The notes beneath the pieces were generated by a model. It was not told where the DNA came from and made no database searches. It was given only the letters and a program-made list of their open reading frames with translations. The position numbers were made by a program, and so were the translations under genes. Positions 1 to 8,387 of a stretch of DNA of 64,000 nucleotides are shown here, piece after piece (positions within the stretch are counted from its first letter, which is position 1; each line of letters opens with the position of its first letter). Source of the DNA: Bacteroidia bacterium (lineage in GTDB: Bacteria > Bacteroidota > Bacteroidia > J057). The stretch covers positions 248,001 to 312,000 of the forward strand of contig JAUIGE010000003.1 in the NCBI GenBank assembly GCA_030430205.1, written 5' to 3'.

Positions 1-64
1 GAAGGGCTGGCATCGCCATCAAGACAATAATGGAAAAAACAGCGATTTTCTGAATGGTTCTCAT
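1..64 (-). CDS. N-terminus of a secreted or membrane protein (partial)
   Basis: The minus strand has an ATG at 64 followed by 21 open codons running off the left edge. The translation begins MRTIQKIAVFSIIVLMAM, a short basic start and then a hydrophobic stretch, as in a signal peptide or first membrane segment. Nothing further can be said about function because only the leader is present. It is transcribed in the same direction as groEL, but a strong hairpin at 154-200 separates the two. Confidence 0.55.
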   Translation of the reverse strand, partial: MRTIQKIAVFSIIVLMAMPAL

Positions 65-153
65 ATTTGTTGAAATTTTTTGACTTTGGCTAATTCAATC
101 TGATAAGAGTAAATTAAAGCATCTTTTTAGCAAACTGAAAGAAATCGGGCTAA

Positions 154-200
154 AAAAAATAGGTTTACTAAACTTATAAAGTTTAGTAAACCTATTTTTT
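154..200 (-). terminator. Terminator hairpin after groEL
   Basis: A perfect 22-bp inverted repeat (154-175 and 179-200) with a 3-base loop lies 22 bases beyond the groEL stop. The outer six base pairs are A/T, so the transcript ends in a U run on either strand. It should end the groES-groEL transcript and insulate the leftmost gene. Confidence 0.85.
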
Positions 201-222
201 CATATCAGGTAAGATTTTTCTC

Positions 223-1896
<1,674 letters not shown>

Positions 1897-1938
1897 TTAA
1901 AAGAATGATAAAAAGATTTGGTCAAAAAAAAACTGACA

Positions 1939-2214
1939 TTAAGCGATTGCCAAAATGTCAGATTCACGCATGATGAGATAATCACTGCCGTCGATGTTGA
2001 GCTCTGTGCCGGAGTATTTTCCATAAAGCACTACGTCACCCACTTTGACAGTGGTAGGCTCATCTTTCTTGCCTGGGCCTACAGCCATAACAATTCCTTT
2101 TTGTGGTTTTTCCTTCGCAGTATCAGGAATAAAGATACCAGAAGCAGTTTTTTCCTCCGCAGCTGCGGGTTCAACTACTACGCGGTCAGCTAGTGGTTTG
2201 ATGTTGATTGCCAT
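1939..2214 (-). CDS. groS: 10 kDa co-chaperonin GroES
   Basis: GroES is the heptameric lid that caps the GroEL ring during folding. The 91-residue protein has the family start [16 protein letters not shown], the mobile-loop region around residues 16-33 ([19 protein letters not shown]), and the [13 protein letters not shown] segment near residue 60. It ends 63 bases before groEL on the same strand. The upstream region (2215-2440) has no CIRCE element that I can see. It does hold an inverted repeat at 2314-2347. Confidence 0.97.
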   Translation of the reverse strand: MAINIKPLADRVVVEPAAAEEKTASGIFIPDTAKEKPQKGIVMAVGPGKKDEPTTVKVGDVVLYGKYSGTELNIDGSDYLIMRESDILAIA

Positions 2215-2313
2215 ATCTAAAAACAGTTTTGTTTGATTTGATGAATACTTTGATAGATTTTACATTGAAAATCTGTCATGGCGCAAACGAAAAACATGCC
2301 AAGGGCCAAAAGC

Positions 2314-2347
2314 CTGTCAAAATTGCAATTTGTGTCATTTTTGACAG
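2314..2347. promoter_or_regulatory. Inverted repeat upstream of groES
   Basis: CTGTCAAAA (2314-2322) and TTTTGACAG (2339-2347) are perfect 9-bp arms around 16 bases. The site lies about 100 bp upstream of the groES start and about 93 bp before the hexosaminidase ATG, so it could serve either promoter. A further TGTCA lies in the spacer. Its role as an operator is inference. Confidence 0.4.
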
Positions 2348-2366
2348 GGCATTTTGGCAAAAGAGA

Positions 2367-2390
2367 ATGAGTAGATGAGCCGATGAGCGG
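2367..2390. repeat. Period-8 microarray (3 units)
   Basis: Three adjacent octamers of pattern ATGAGNNG (ATGAGTAG, ATGAGCCG, ATGAGCGG). They lie in the gap between groES and the hexosaminidase gene and cover the upstream in-frame ATG at 2383. They resemble the longer octamer array at 58837-58913. Confidence 0.5.
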
Positions 2391-2439
2391 ATTTAGAGAA
2401 GAACGTTTAATTTGCCGTTTCAACACAAATTATCTGATC

Positions 2440-3996
2440 ATGATTTCCTTCTTATTCAAAATTAGTGGATGTATCCTTGTGGGTTTTGCTCTGCTCTCTT
2501 TGCAGGCTTGTGAAGGAGAACCGCAGCCGCCTACACACCTGGCGCAGGCAGCGCTGATTCCGATTCCCGCACAGGTTATAGAAACGGGCAAGTCTTTTAG
2601 CATAAAGGAAGACAAGCAAGTGTTTTTAGGCGAAGATACTGAGGCGTTGCAAGCTCTGGCTGGCCATATTTCCAGCCAGTGGAAGGCTCTCACGGGCTAC
2701 GCCCTCGCCCGCAGCAAAGCTGCGTCCCAAGGCCAAAACGGCCTGCATCTGACGCTGTCAGATAGCCTGAAAGGCGAAGCCTACCGCCTCTCCATCGGCC
2801 AGCGATCTATTCAAATAGATGCAGGCACGGCCGATGGCATCTTCAGAGGCTGGCAAAGCCTGGAGCAATTGATGCGCCTGCAACAGGCGGACGAAGAAGG
2901 AAACATTTCCTTGCCGACAGGCGAGATCGAAGACGCCCCCAACTATGCTTACCGGGGCACCATGCTGGATGTTTCCCGCCACTTTTTTACAGTGGAAGAA
3001 GTGAAAGCATATATCGACATGATCGCTATGTACAAAATCAACTACCTGCATCTGCACCTGTCGGATGATCAGGGCTGGCGCATCGAGATCAAATCCTGGC
3101 CCAATCTGACGACGCATGGCGGCAGCACAGAAGTGGGAGGGGGAAAAGGCGGCTTTTATACACAGGAAGACTACCAGGAACTTGTGCGCTACGCCCAGGC
3201 GCGCTATATCACCATCGTGCCTGAAATAGATATGCCAGGCCATACAAATGCCGCTTTGGCCTCTTATGCCGAATTAAATTGCGATGGCAAAGCGCCCGAA
3301 TTGTACACAGGAACGGAGGTTGGCTTTAGCACTTTTTGTGCGAATAAAGAGATCACCTATCAGTTTGTAGATGATGTGGTGCGGGAAATCTGCGCGATCA
3401 CGCCGGGGCCATATTTCCACATTGGTGGCGATGAGTCGCATGTCACGAAAAAAGAAGATTACATCCTTTTTGTCTCCAAAGCGCTGGAAATAGTGGCGAA
3501 ATACAAGAAAATAGCTGTCGGCTGGGACGAGATTCATCAGGCGGAGCTGCCTGTCGGCACCGTCGCCCAGTACTGGCGCAATGCCGAAAATGCCAGCAGT
3601 GCTGTTCGAAAGGGTGCCAGGGTCCTGATGTCGCCTGCGACTTACGCTTATCTCGATATGAAATATGACAGCACCACGGAGCTGGGCCTGGCCTGGGCTT
3701 CGCTGATAAGTGTGGAGCGGGGCTATAGCTGGAATCCAGACTTGCTGGAGGCGGCGATTTCCCGCGAGCATATTCTGGGGATAGAAGCGCCGCTTTGGTC
3801 GGAGACGATTGCGGATTTGAGTGATATGACTCAGCTGGCCTTCCCGCGCCTGTGCGGCTATGCCGAGATCGGCTGGTCCGCTGCGGAGCAGCGGGATTGG
3901 GCAGGCTATCGCCTGCGACTGGCAAAGCATGCTGCTTTGCTGGAGGGGATGGGCGCCAACTTCTTCCGGACGCCGGAGGTAGATTGGGAGAAGTAG
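2440..3996 (+). CDS. Beta-N-acetylhexosaminidase lipoprotein (GH20)
   Basis: Glycoside hydrolase family 20 enzymes remove terminal GlcNAc or GalNAc by substrate-assisted catalysis. From the ATG at 2440 the protein has 518 residues. It opens with a lipoprotein signal (MISFLFKISG, lipobox LQAC with Cys24), then a GH20 N-terminal domain (about 30-160), then the TIM barrel from YRGTMLDVSRHFF to the end. The catalytic Asp-Glu pair is seen in HIGGDES (Asp331, Glu332). An in-frame ATG at 2383 would add 19 residues ahead of the lipobox, so 2440 is preferred. The lipid anchor suggests the cell envelope and a role in chitin, glycan or peptidoglycan turnover. It is convergent with aspA, and its stop codon lies inside a terminator hairpin. 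Confidence 0.93.
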   Translation: MISFLFKISGCILVGFALLSLQACEGEPQPPTHLAQAALIPIPAQVIETGKSFSIKEDKQVFLGEDTEALQALAGHISSQWKALTGYALARSKAASQGQNGLHLTLSDSLKGEAYRLSIGQRSIQIDAGTADGIFRGWQSLEQLMRLQQADEEGNISLPTGEIEDAPNYAYRGTMLDVSRHFFTVEEVKAYIDMIAMYKINYLHLHLSDDQGWRIEIKSWPNLTTHGGSTEVGGGKGGFYTQEDYQELVRYAQARYITIVPEIDMPGHTNAALASYAELNCDGKAPELYTGTEVGFSTFCANKEITYQFVDDVVREICAITPGPYFHIGGDESHVTKKEDYILFVSKALEIVAKYKKIAVGWDEIHQAELPVGTVAQYWRNAENASSAVRKGARVLMSPATYAYLDMKYDSTTELGLAWASLISVERGYSWNPDLLEAAISREHILGIEAPLWSETIADLSDMTQLAFPRLCGYAEIGWSAAEQRDWAGYRLRLAKHAALLEGMGANFFRTPEVDWEK

Positions 3997-4010
3997 GCTT
4001 ACTTCTCCCA
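3985..4010. terminator. Convergent terminator hairpin overlapping a stop codon
   Basis: TGGGAGAAGTA (3985-3995) and TACTTCTCCCA (4000-4010) form a perfect 11-bp stem with a 4-base loop. The hexosaminidase stop (3994-3996) lies inside the left arm and loop. The aspA stop is 11 bases away on the other strand, and a T run follows at 4022-4027. The hairpin probably serves both convergent genes. Confidence 0.65.
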
Positions 4011-4020
4011 GGCTTTCTCG

Positions 4021-5433
4021 CTATTTTTTGGTTTTGTAAATCGGCCGCATCAGGTTGTCTATACTCAGGATTTTGTCGAGCTCTCCCTCCGTAAGCAATC
4101 CTTTTTCCAACACCAATTCGCGGATCGTCTTGCCCGTGGCGATAGCTTCTTTGCCGATCAGGTCGCCCATGTGATGGCCGATATGCGGATTGAGAAAAGT
4201 GATCAATCCGACCGAATTGAGGACCATTTGCTGGGTGCGCTCTGCATTGGCAGTGATGCCATTGATGCACTTATCTGCCAGGGTGGTGCAGGCGTTGGCG
4301 AGCAATTCGAAGGATTCGAAAATACACTGTGCCAGCACAGGCTCCATCACATTGAGCTGCAATTGCCCCGCCTCGGCGGCGAAGCAGACGGTCACATCGT
4401 TACCGATGATCTTGAAGCAGACCTGGTTGACGACTTCCGGTATCACCGGATTGACCTTGGCGGGCATGATGGAAGATCCGGCCTGCATCTCAGGCAGGTT
4501 GATCTCGTTGAAGCCGCAGCGCGGGCCGGAGGACAGCAGGCGCAGGTCGTTGCAGATTTTGGAAAGCTTGATGGCCAGGCGCTTGAGGGCGCTGGAAATC
4601 ATGACATAGGCACCACAGTCCGAAGTCGCTTCGATGAGGTTGGGCGCACTCACAAAGTTGGCGCGGGTGTATTCCTGCAAATAGCCGACGGCTACATCTT
4701 TGAAGCCCTTGGGGGCATTGATGCCCGTGCCGATGGCTGTGGCACCCAGGTTGACTTCCAGGATCAGGTCCCGGTTGTGCTGGAGATTTTTGATCTCCTC
4801 CTTGAGGTTGGCCGCCCAGGCACCAAACTCGTCGCCCAGCGACATGGGCACCGCATCCTGCAATTGGGTTCTACCCATTTTCAATACATCCTCAAACTCG
4901 GATGCCTTCTTATCGAGCTTCCTGTTGAGGTAGCTGATCTTATCGAGCAGGTAGTCGATATAGTAAAAGATAGCCACGCGAAAGCCCGTGGGATAGGCGT
5001 CATTGGTGGATTGGGAGCGATTGACGTGGTCATTGGGGTTGATGATGTCATAGCTTCCTTTTTCAAAACCATTGAGTTCCAGGGCGATATTGGCGATCAC
5101 CTCATTGGTGTTCATATTGACGGAGGTGCCTGCACCTCCCTGGAAGACGTCCGTAGGGAAGTATGGCACATACTTCGGCAGGTTTTCCAGAATTTCATCA
5201 CAGGCCTGGATGATCATATCGGCCTTGTCTTCTGGAACTGTGCCGACTTCTTTGTTGGCACTGGCGCAGGCTTTTTTGGTAAGGACCATTCCCTTTATGA
5301 AAATGGGAAAATCGCCAATTTTTGAATTGGAGATCTGGAAGTTTTGCACCGCCCGCTGGGTGTGGATACCGTAGTAGAGATCGTTGTTGATCTCCATTTC
5401 GCCGAGTAGATCGTGTTCTATTCTTGTCTGCAT
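4021..5433 (-). CDS. aspA: Aspartate ammonia-lyase
   Basis: Aspartase converts L-aspartate to fumarate and ammonia. The 470-residue length and fold match the aspartase/fumarase superfamily. The signature [11 protein letters not shown] sits at 319-329 and carries the catalytic serine, with the substrate-binding [10 protein letters not shown] near 99-108 and [10 protein letters not shown] near 136-145. These match aspartase better than class II fumarase (the start [15 protein letters not shown] is typical), but substrate choice is inferred from similarity. It stands alone, convergent with the hexosaminidase gene. Confidence 0.93.
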   Translation of the reverse strand: MQTRIEHDLLGEMEINNDLYYGIHTQRAVQNFQISNSKIGDFPIFIKGMVLTKKACASANKEVGTVPEDKADMIIQACDEILENLPKYVPYFPTDVFQGGAGTSVNMNTNEVIANIALELNGFEKGSYDIINPNDHVNRSQSTNDAYPTGFRVAIFYYIDYLLDKISYLNRKLDKKASEFEDVLKMGRTQLQDAVPMSLGDEFGAWAANLKEEIKNLQHNRDLILEVNLGATAIGTGINAPKGFKDVAVGYLQEYTRANFVSAPNLIEATSDCGAYVMISSALKRLAIKLSKICNDLRLLSSGPRCGFNEINLPEMQAGSSIMPAKVNPVIPEVVNQVCFKIIGNDVTVCFAAEAGQLQLNVMEPVLAQCIFESFELLANACTTLADKCINGITANAERTQQMVLNSVGLITFLNPHIGHHMGDLIGKEAIATGKTIRELVLEKGLLTEGELDKILSIDNLMRPIYKTKK

Positions 5434-5546
5434 TGCGTGTGGGTTATATGTGGTGAAAAGATAGGGGAAATTTATGTTTCCTTCTCTATCGTTTCAACAC
5501 TTTTACCACGGCAGATTTTTAGTAATACCTAAAGCGGGATAACTTG

Positions 5547-5771
5547 CTACTGACTTGCTTTTTTACCTCTGAGAACTAGCAGGGCTCCCCCCCCAACGAT
5601 CAGCAACACACCAATAATAGGTGGCCATTCTACAGAGTGACTCTTTTCTTTTTGTATTTCGACTGGGCCTATGTCAACCACTTTTTCAGTAGTCATATAG
5701 TTGAATCCCGTCATGACGAGCATCAATATACCAATGGCGATCAGGACAATTCCTCCTATTTTGGGTTTCAT
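5547..5771 (-). CDS. Small two-helix membrane protein
   Basis: A 74-residue protein with two hydrophobic segments (about 6-24 and 51-67) around a polar stretch with Glu, Lys and His. It ends with the basic tail RGKKASQ. The layout resembles small DUF3185-type membrane proteins of Bacteroidota, but I cannot assign a function. It is divergent from the AraC-type gene and shares the 153-bp gap holding the tandem 15-bp repeats, so that regulator might also control it. Confidence 0.7.
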   Translation of the reverse strand: MKPKIGGIVLIAIGILMLVMTGFNYMTTEKVVDIGPVEIQKEKSHSVEWPPIIGVLLIVGGGALLVLRGKKASQ

Positions 5772-5845
5772 GTTATTCGTTTTAATGAACCTCTGTTATG
5801 TCAGTAGGTTTAGGGTAAAGTTCTCCTTTTCTCCTCATCCAGGCA

Positions 5846-5881
5846 TTACACAATTCCCGCAAAAAGTTGCACAATTTGCGC
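5846..5881 (+). promoter_or_regulatory. Tandem 15-bp sites upstream of the AraC-type gene
   Basis: TTACACAATTCCCGC (5846-5860) and TTGCACAATTTGCGC (5867-5881) agree at 12 of 15 positions. They start 21 bp apart, two helical turns, on one face of the DNA, as expected for an AraC-family dimer. The 10-mer TTACACAATT recurs inverted at 6530-6539 ahead of the lysine-rich gene. Autoregulation is inference. Confidence 0.55.
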
Positions 5882-5924
5882 ATTATTTTAGCATATTAAG
5901 CATGTAAGCCCTATCTTCTAAAGG

Positions 5925-6485
5925 ATGAAACTCTTTATTCAAAATATGGTAAGCCTGCGGTGTAAGATGCTGGTCAAAGCAGAATTAGAAAAACTTGACC
6001 TGGCTTTTACCAATATAGAACTGGGGGAAGTGCAGCTGGTGGAAAACATTTCTGAAATCAAAAGAGGGCAACTCAAAGAAGCTTTGCATACCTCAGGCCT
6101 TGAGCTGATGGACGATAAAAACGCGATATTGATAGAAAGGATAAAAAATACCATTGTAGAGATGGTCCACTACACGGACGATTTACCGGGAGTCAATTTT
6201 TCTGTATTTCTGAGCAAAAAACTAAATCAGGATTATCAATTGCTCTCTGAAATTTTTTCCAAAACCAAAGGCATCACCATTGAGCATTTTATCATTCTTC
6301 ACAAAATAGAAAGGGTAAAGGAATTGCTCATGTATGATGAATTAACCCTCACAGAGATATCCTACAAGCTACATTATAGCAGTGTCGCACACCTCTCCAA
6401 TCAATTCAAAAAAACAACCGGACTCACCCCTTCCTTCTTTAAAAATTTGAAAAATAAGGAGCGCAGCAACCTGGAAAACCTGTAA
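5925..6485 (+). CDS. AraC-family regulator with a metal-binding-like N-terminus
   Basis: A 186-residue DNA-binding regulator. The C-terminal half (about 80-180) is an AraC/XylS double helix-turn-helix with the hallmark segment LTEISYKLHYSSVAHLSNQF and then TGLTPSFFK. The N-terminal 70 residues (MKLFIQNMVSLRCKM...) follow the compact heavy-metal-associated-like fold of a common Bacteroidota subfamily, in which I expect an MxCxxC-type motif. Here the first cysteine position is serine (MVSLRC), leaving one Cys. The region is AT-rich compared with its neighbours. Tandem 15-bp sites precede it, and a matching inverted site precedes the next gene, so the 42-residue protein is the likeliest target. 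Metal sensing is unproven. Confidence 0.85.
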   Translation: MKLFIQNMVSLRCKMLVKAELEKLDLAFTNIELGEVQLVENISEIKRGQLKEALHTSGLELMDDKNAILIERIKNTIVEMVHYTDDLPGVNFSVFLSKKLNQDYQLLSEIFSKTKGITIEHFIILHKIERVKELLMYDELTLTEISYKLHYSSVAHLSNQFKKTTGLTPSFFKNLKNKERSNLENL

Positions 6486-6529
6486 AAATCACGCCCGCTT
6501 TCCCCGTAAATTATATAACAATTTCTGCT

Positions 6530-6539
6530 AATTGTGTAA
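6530..6539 (-). promoter_or_regulatory. Inverted copy of the AraC-site core
   Basis: AATTGTGTAA is the exact reverse complement of TTACACAATT at 5846-5855. It lies 74 bp upstream of the lysine-rich gene's ATG. A weaker copy (ATAACAATTT) lies about 15 bp before it. It is a candidate binding site of the adjacent AraC-type regulator. Confidence 0.4.
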
Positions 6540-6612
6540 GCTTTTCGCCAGTTGGAGGGTGCATATTGTATTGAATATGAAAGGCAAATCACATATTTAA
6601 TCAATCAACAAA

Positions 6613-6741
6613 ATGTCAAAAGGAAAAGATTCAAAAAAGAAATCAGACAAGACAGCTCCCTCAAAAACTGCCAAGGAAAAGAAGGCAGACAAAGCGCTGA
6701 AGAGAAATGATAAAGGTGGCCCCGGACAAATTGGGTCCTAA
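6613..6741 (+). CDS. 42-residue lysine-rich small protein
   Basis: A short gene of 42 codons plus stop that starts MSKGKDSKKKSDKTAPSKTA and ends GGPGQIGS. About a third of its residues are Lys, there is no Cys or aromatic residue, and it is predicted to be disordered. Three things support a real gene: it fills the only open frame in the gap, a T-rich terminator hairpin follows 36 bases after its stop, and the AraC-type site core lies upstream. Similar short basic proteins occur in Bacteroidota, but I know no function. Nucleic-acid binding would be a guess from charge alone. Confidence 0.65.
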   Translation: MSKGKDSKKKSDKTAPSKTAKEKKADKALKRNDKGGPGQIGS

Positions 6742-6776
6742 GGTCAGCTTGTTGTTTCCCAAACAATTGATTTTGT

Positions 6777-6807
6777 CCTTCGTTCACCCCGACCGAAGGT
6801 TTTTTTA
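6777..6807 (+). terminator. Terminator after the lysine-rich gene
   Basis: CCTTCG (6777-6782) and CGAAGG (6794-6799) pair around an 11-base loop and are followed directly by a run of seven T (6800-6806). This is a standard plus-strand intrinsic terminator. It separates the 42-residue gene from the CotH-like gene. Confidence 0.75.
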
Positions 6808-6851
6808 TTTTTTGTCATCTAAGCTTTCAAATACCATTAAAAACAGTTTAG

Positions 6852-8384
6852 ATGATAAAAAAAACAACCCTCTTTCTCCTCAGCTTGCTCATGACAAGCT
6901 CCCTCTTCGCCCAGATCGACGGCGACAATATCTTTGACCAAAACCAAATCATCAAGATAGAACTGAACTTTAAGCAAACAGGCTTTTGGGACAGTCTGGT
7001 GGCAAATTATAGCACCACCGCTTATATGAAAGCTGATCTTACGCTGACCGATACGACCGGGACCTACACTTTCAATGATGTCGGCGTGCGGCTGAAAGGC
7101 AATTCCAGCTACACCCATCCGGGCAATAAGAAGTCCTTCAAAATTGATTTTAATGAGTATGTCAAAGGCCAGAAATACGATGGGCTGAAAAAGCTCAATT
7201 TTAGCAATGGCTTCAAGGATCCGAGCTGTATCCGCGAAAAAGTATTTTTTGATCTCTGTCAGGCCGCAGGCGTGCCTGCGCCGCGCGCCAACTTCGCCAA
7301 TGTCTACTTCAATGGCACCTTGTGGGGCTTTTATACCGTCGTGGAGCAGATTGACGATCAGTTTCTGGATTGGCGGATTTTGGACGATGACGGCAATTTG
7401 TTTAAAGCCGGGGACAATTTCGGCACCAGCAATGCTGCCGCAGATCTGAAAGATTATGGCACGCTGCAATCGGCCTATGAAAGTCGCTACGAGCTCAAAA
7501 CCAATGAAGACGCCAATGATTGGAGCGACCTGATCGACCTGATTGATTTTATCAATAACTCTTCGGCGGCTGATTTTGAAAATCAACTGGCAGATCGTAT
7601 CGAACTGGCGGAGTACCTCCGCTCTGCTGCGATTGACAACCTTTTCTCCAACCTCGACAGCTATACCGGCTCCGCCCGCAATTATTACCTCTACCACAAC
7701 CTCACCACAGATAAATGGGAGTGGATCAAGTGGGATGCAAATGAATCCTTTGGCTCCTATGGAGGCAGAAACCTCAACATGACTTCCCTGGCACTGAATT
7801 ATCACGATAATGACAGGCCTTTGCTGGCAAACATCTTTAACAGCCCGAAGCTCTACGATCAGTACCTCACAGAAATGTGTTATGTAACGGAAAACTTTTT
7901 CAATCCTACCTACATCACGGCGCAGGTCAATGAGTTGAAAAGCCTGGTTCAGGCAGCTGTCTATGCAGATGGAAATAAGATGTATACCAACGCCAATTTT
8001 GACACCAATCTCTACAACAATATCACCTCCGGCGGAGGGCCAATGGGCGGCACGACCTATGGCCTGACCTCCTTTGTGCAGGCAAAAACAAGCTTTCTTG
8101 CTGGCGCCCTGGACTGTTCGCTTTTTACAGATATAGATGGGCTTTCAAAAGACGATATCATCCTTTACCCTAACCCCGCGCAGGATTTCATTTCTGTAAA
8201 ATGGGAAAATCTTCAGATAGAAAGCCTCTATCTCATCAATGCCCTGGGACAGAGGATATATCAGGAAGATACTTTTGGCAAATCCGAAAGCCGCATAGAG
8301 GTCTCCAGCCTTGAGGCTGGGATGTATATCCTCGTATTGACTTCGGGTCATGATCGGGTGACAAAGAAGCTGATAGTGAACTAA
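6852..8384 (+). CDS. CotH-like protein with T9SS type A sorting domain
   Basis: A 510-residue exported protein. A signal peptide (MIKKTTLFLLSLLMTSSLFA) precedes a CotH kinase-fold region (about 25-430) with the family's VRLKGNSSY, KKSFKIDFNEY, GFYTVVEQID and EWIKWDANESFG segments. The last 80 residues (from LYPNPAQDFISVKW to KKLIVN) are a T9SS type A signal. CotH proteins from spore coats phosphorylate surface proteins. Whether this secreted bacterial relative is an active kinase or an adhesion scaffold cannot be told from sequence. It stands alone and is convergent with the S9 peptidase, with only three bases between the stops. Confidence 0.88.
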   Translation: MIKKTTLFLLSLLMTSSLFAQIDGDNIFDQNQIIKIELNFKQTGFWDSLVANYSTTAYMKADLTLTDTTGTYTFNDVGVRLKGNSSYTHPGNKKSFKIDFNEYVKGQKYDGLKKLNFSNGFKDPSCIREKVFFDLCQAAGVPAPRANFANVYFNGTLWGFYTVVEQIDDQFLDWRILDDDGNLFKAGDNFGTSNAAADLKDYGTLQSAYESRYELKTNEDANDWSDLIDLIDFINNSSAADFENQLADRIELAEYLRSAAIDNLFSNLDSYTGSARNYYLYHNLTTDKWEWIKWDANESFGSYGGRNLNMTSLALNYHDNDRPLLANIFNSPKLYDQYLTEMCYVTENFFNPTYITAQVNELKSLVQAAVYADGNKMYTNANFDTNLYNNITSGGGPMGGTTYGLTSFVQAKTSFLAGALDCSLFTDIDGLSKDDIILYPNPAQDFISVKWENLQIESLYLINALGQRIYQEDTFGKSESRIEVSSLEAGMYILVLTSGHDRVTKKLIVN

Positions 8385-8387
8385 GAC

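Noticed and set aside
2290-2312. A sigma-54-like TGGCAT...TTTGC stretch on the minus strand before groES
   Set aside because: Fourteen bases separate GG and GC instead of ten, so it does not fit the -24/-12 spacing.
2217-2426. A 69-codon minus-strand frame upstream of groES
   Set aside because: No family, signal or ribosome-binding support; it covers the likely promoter region.
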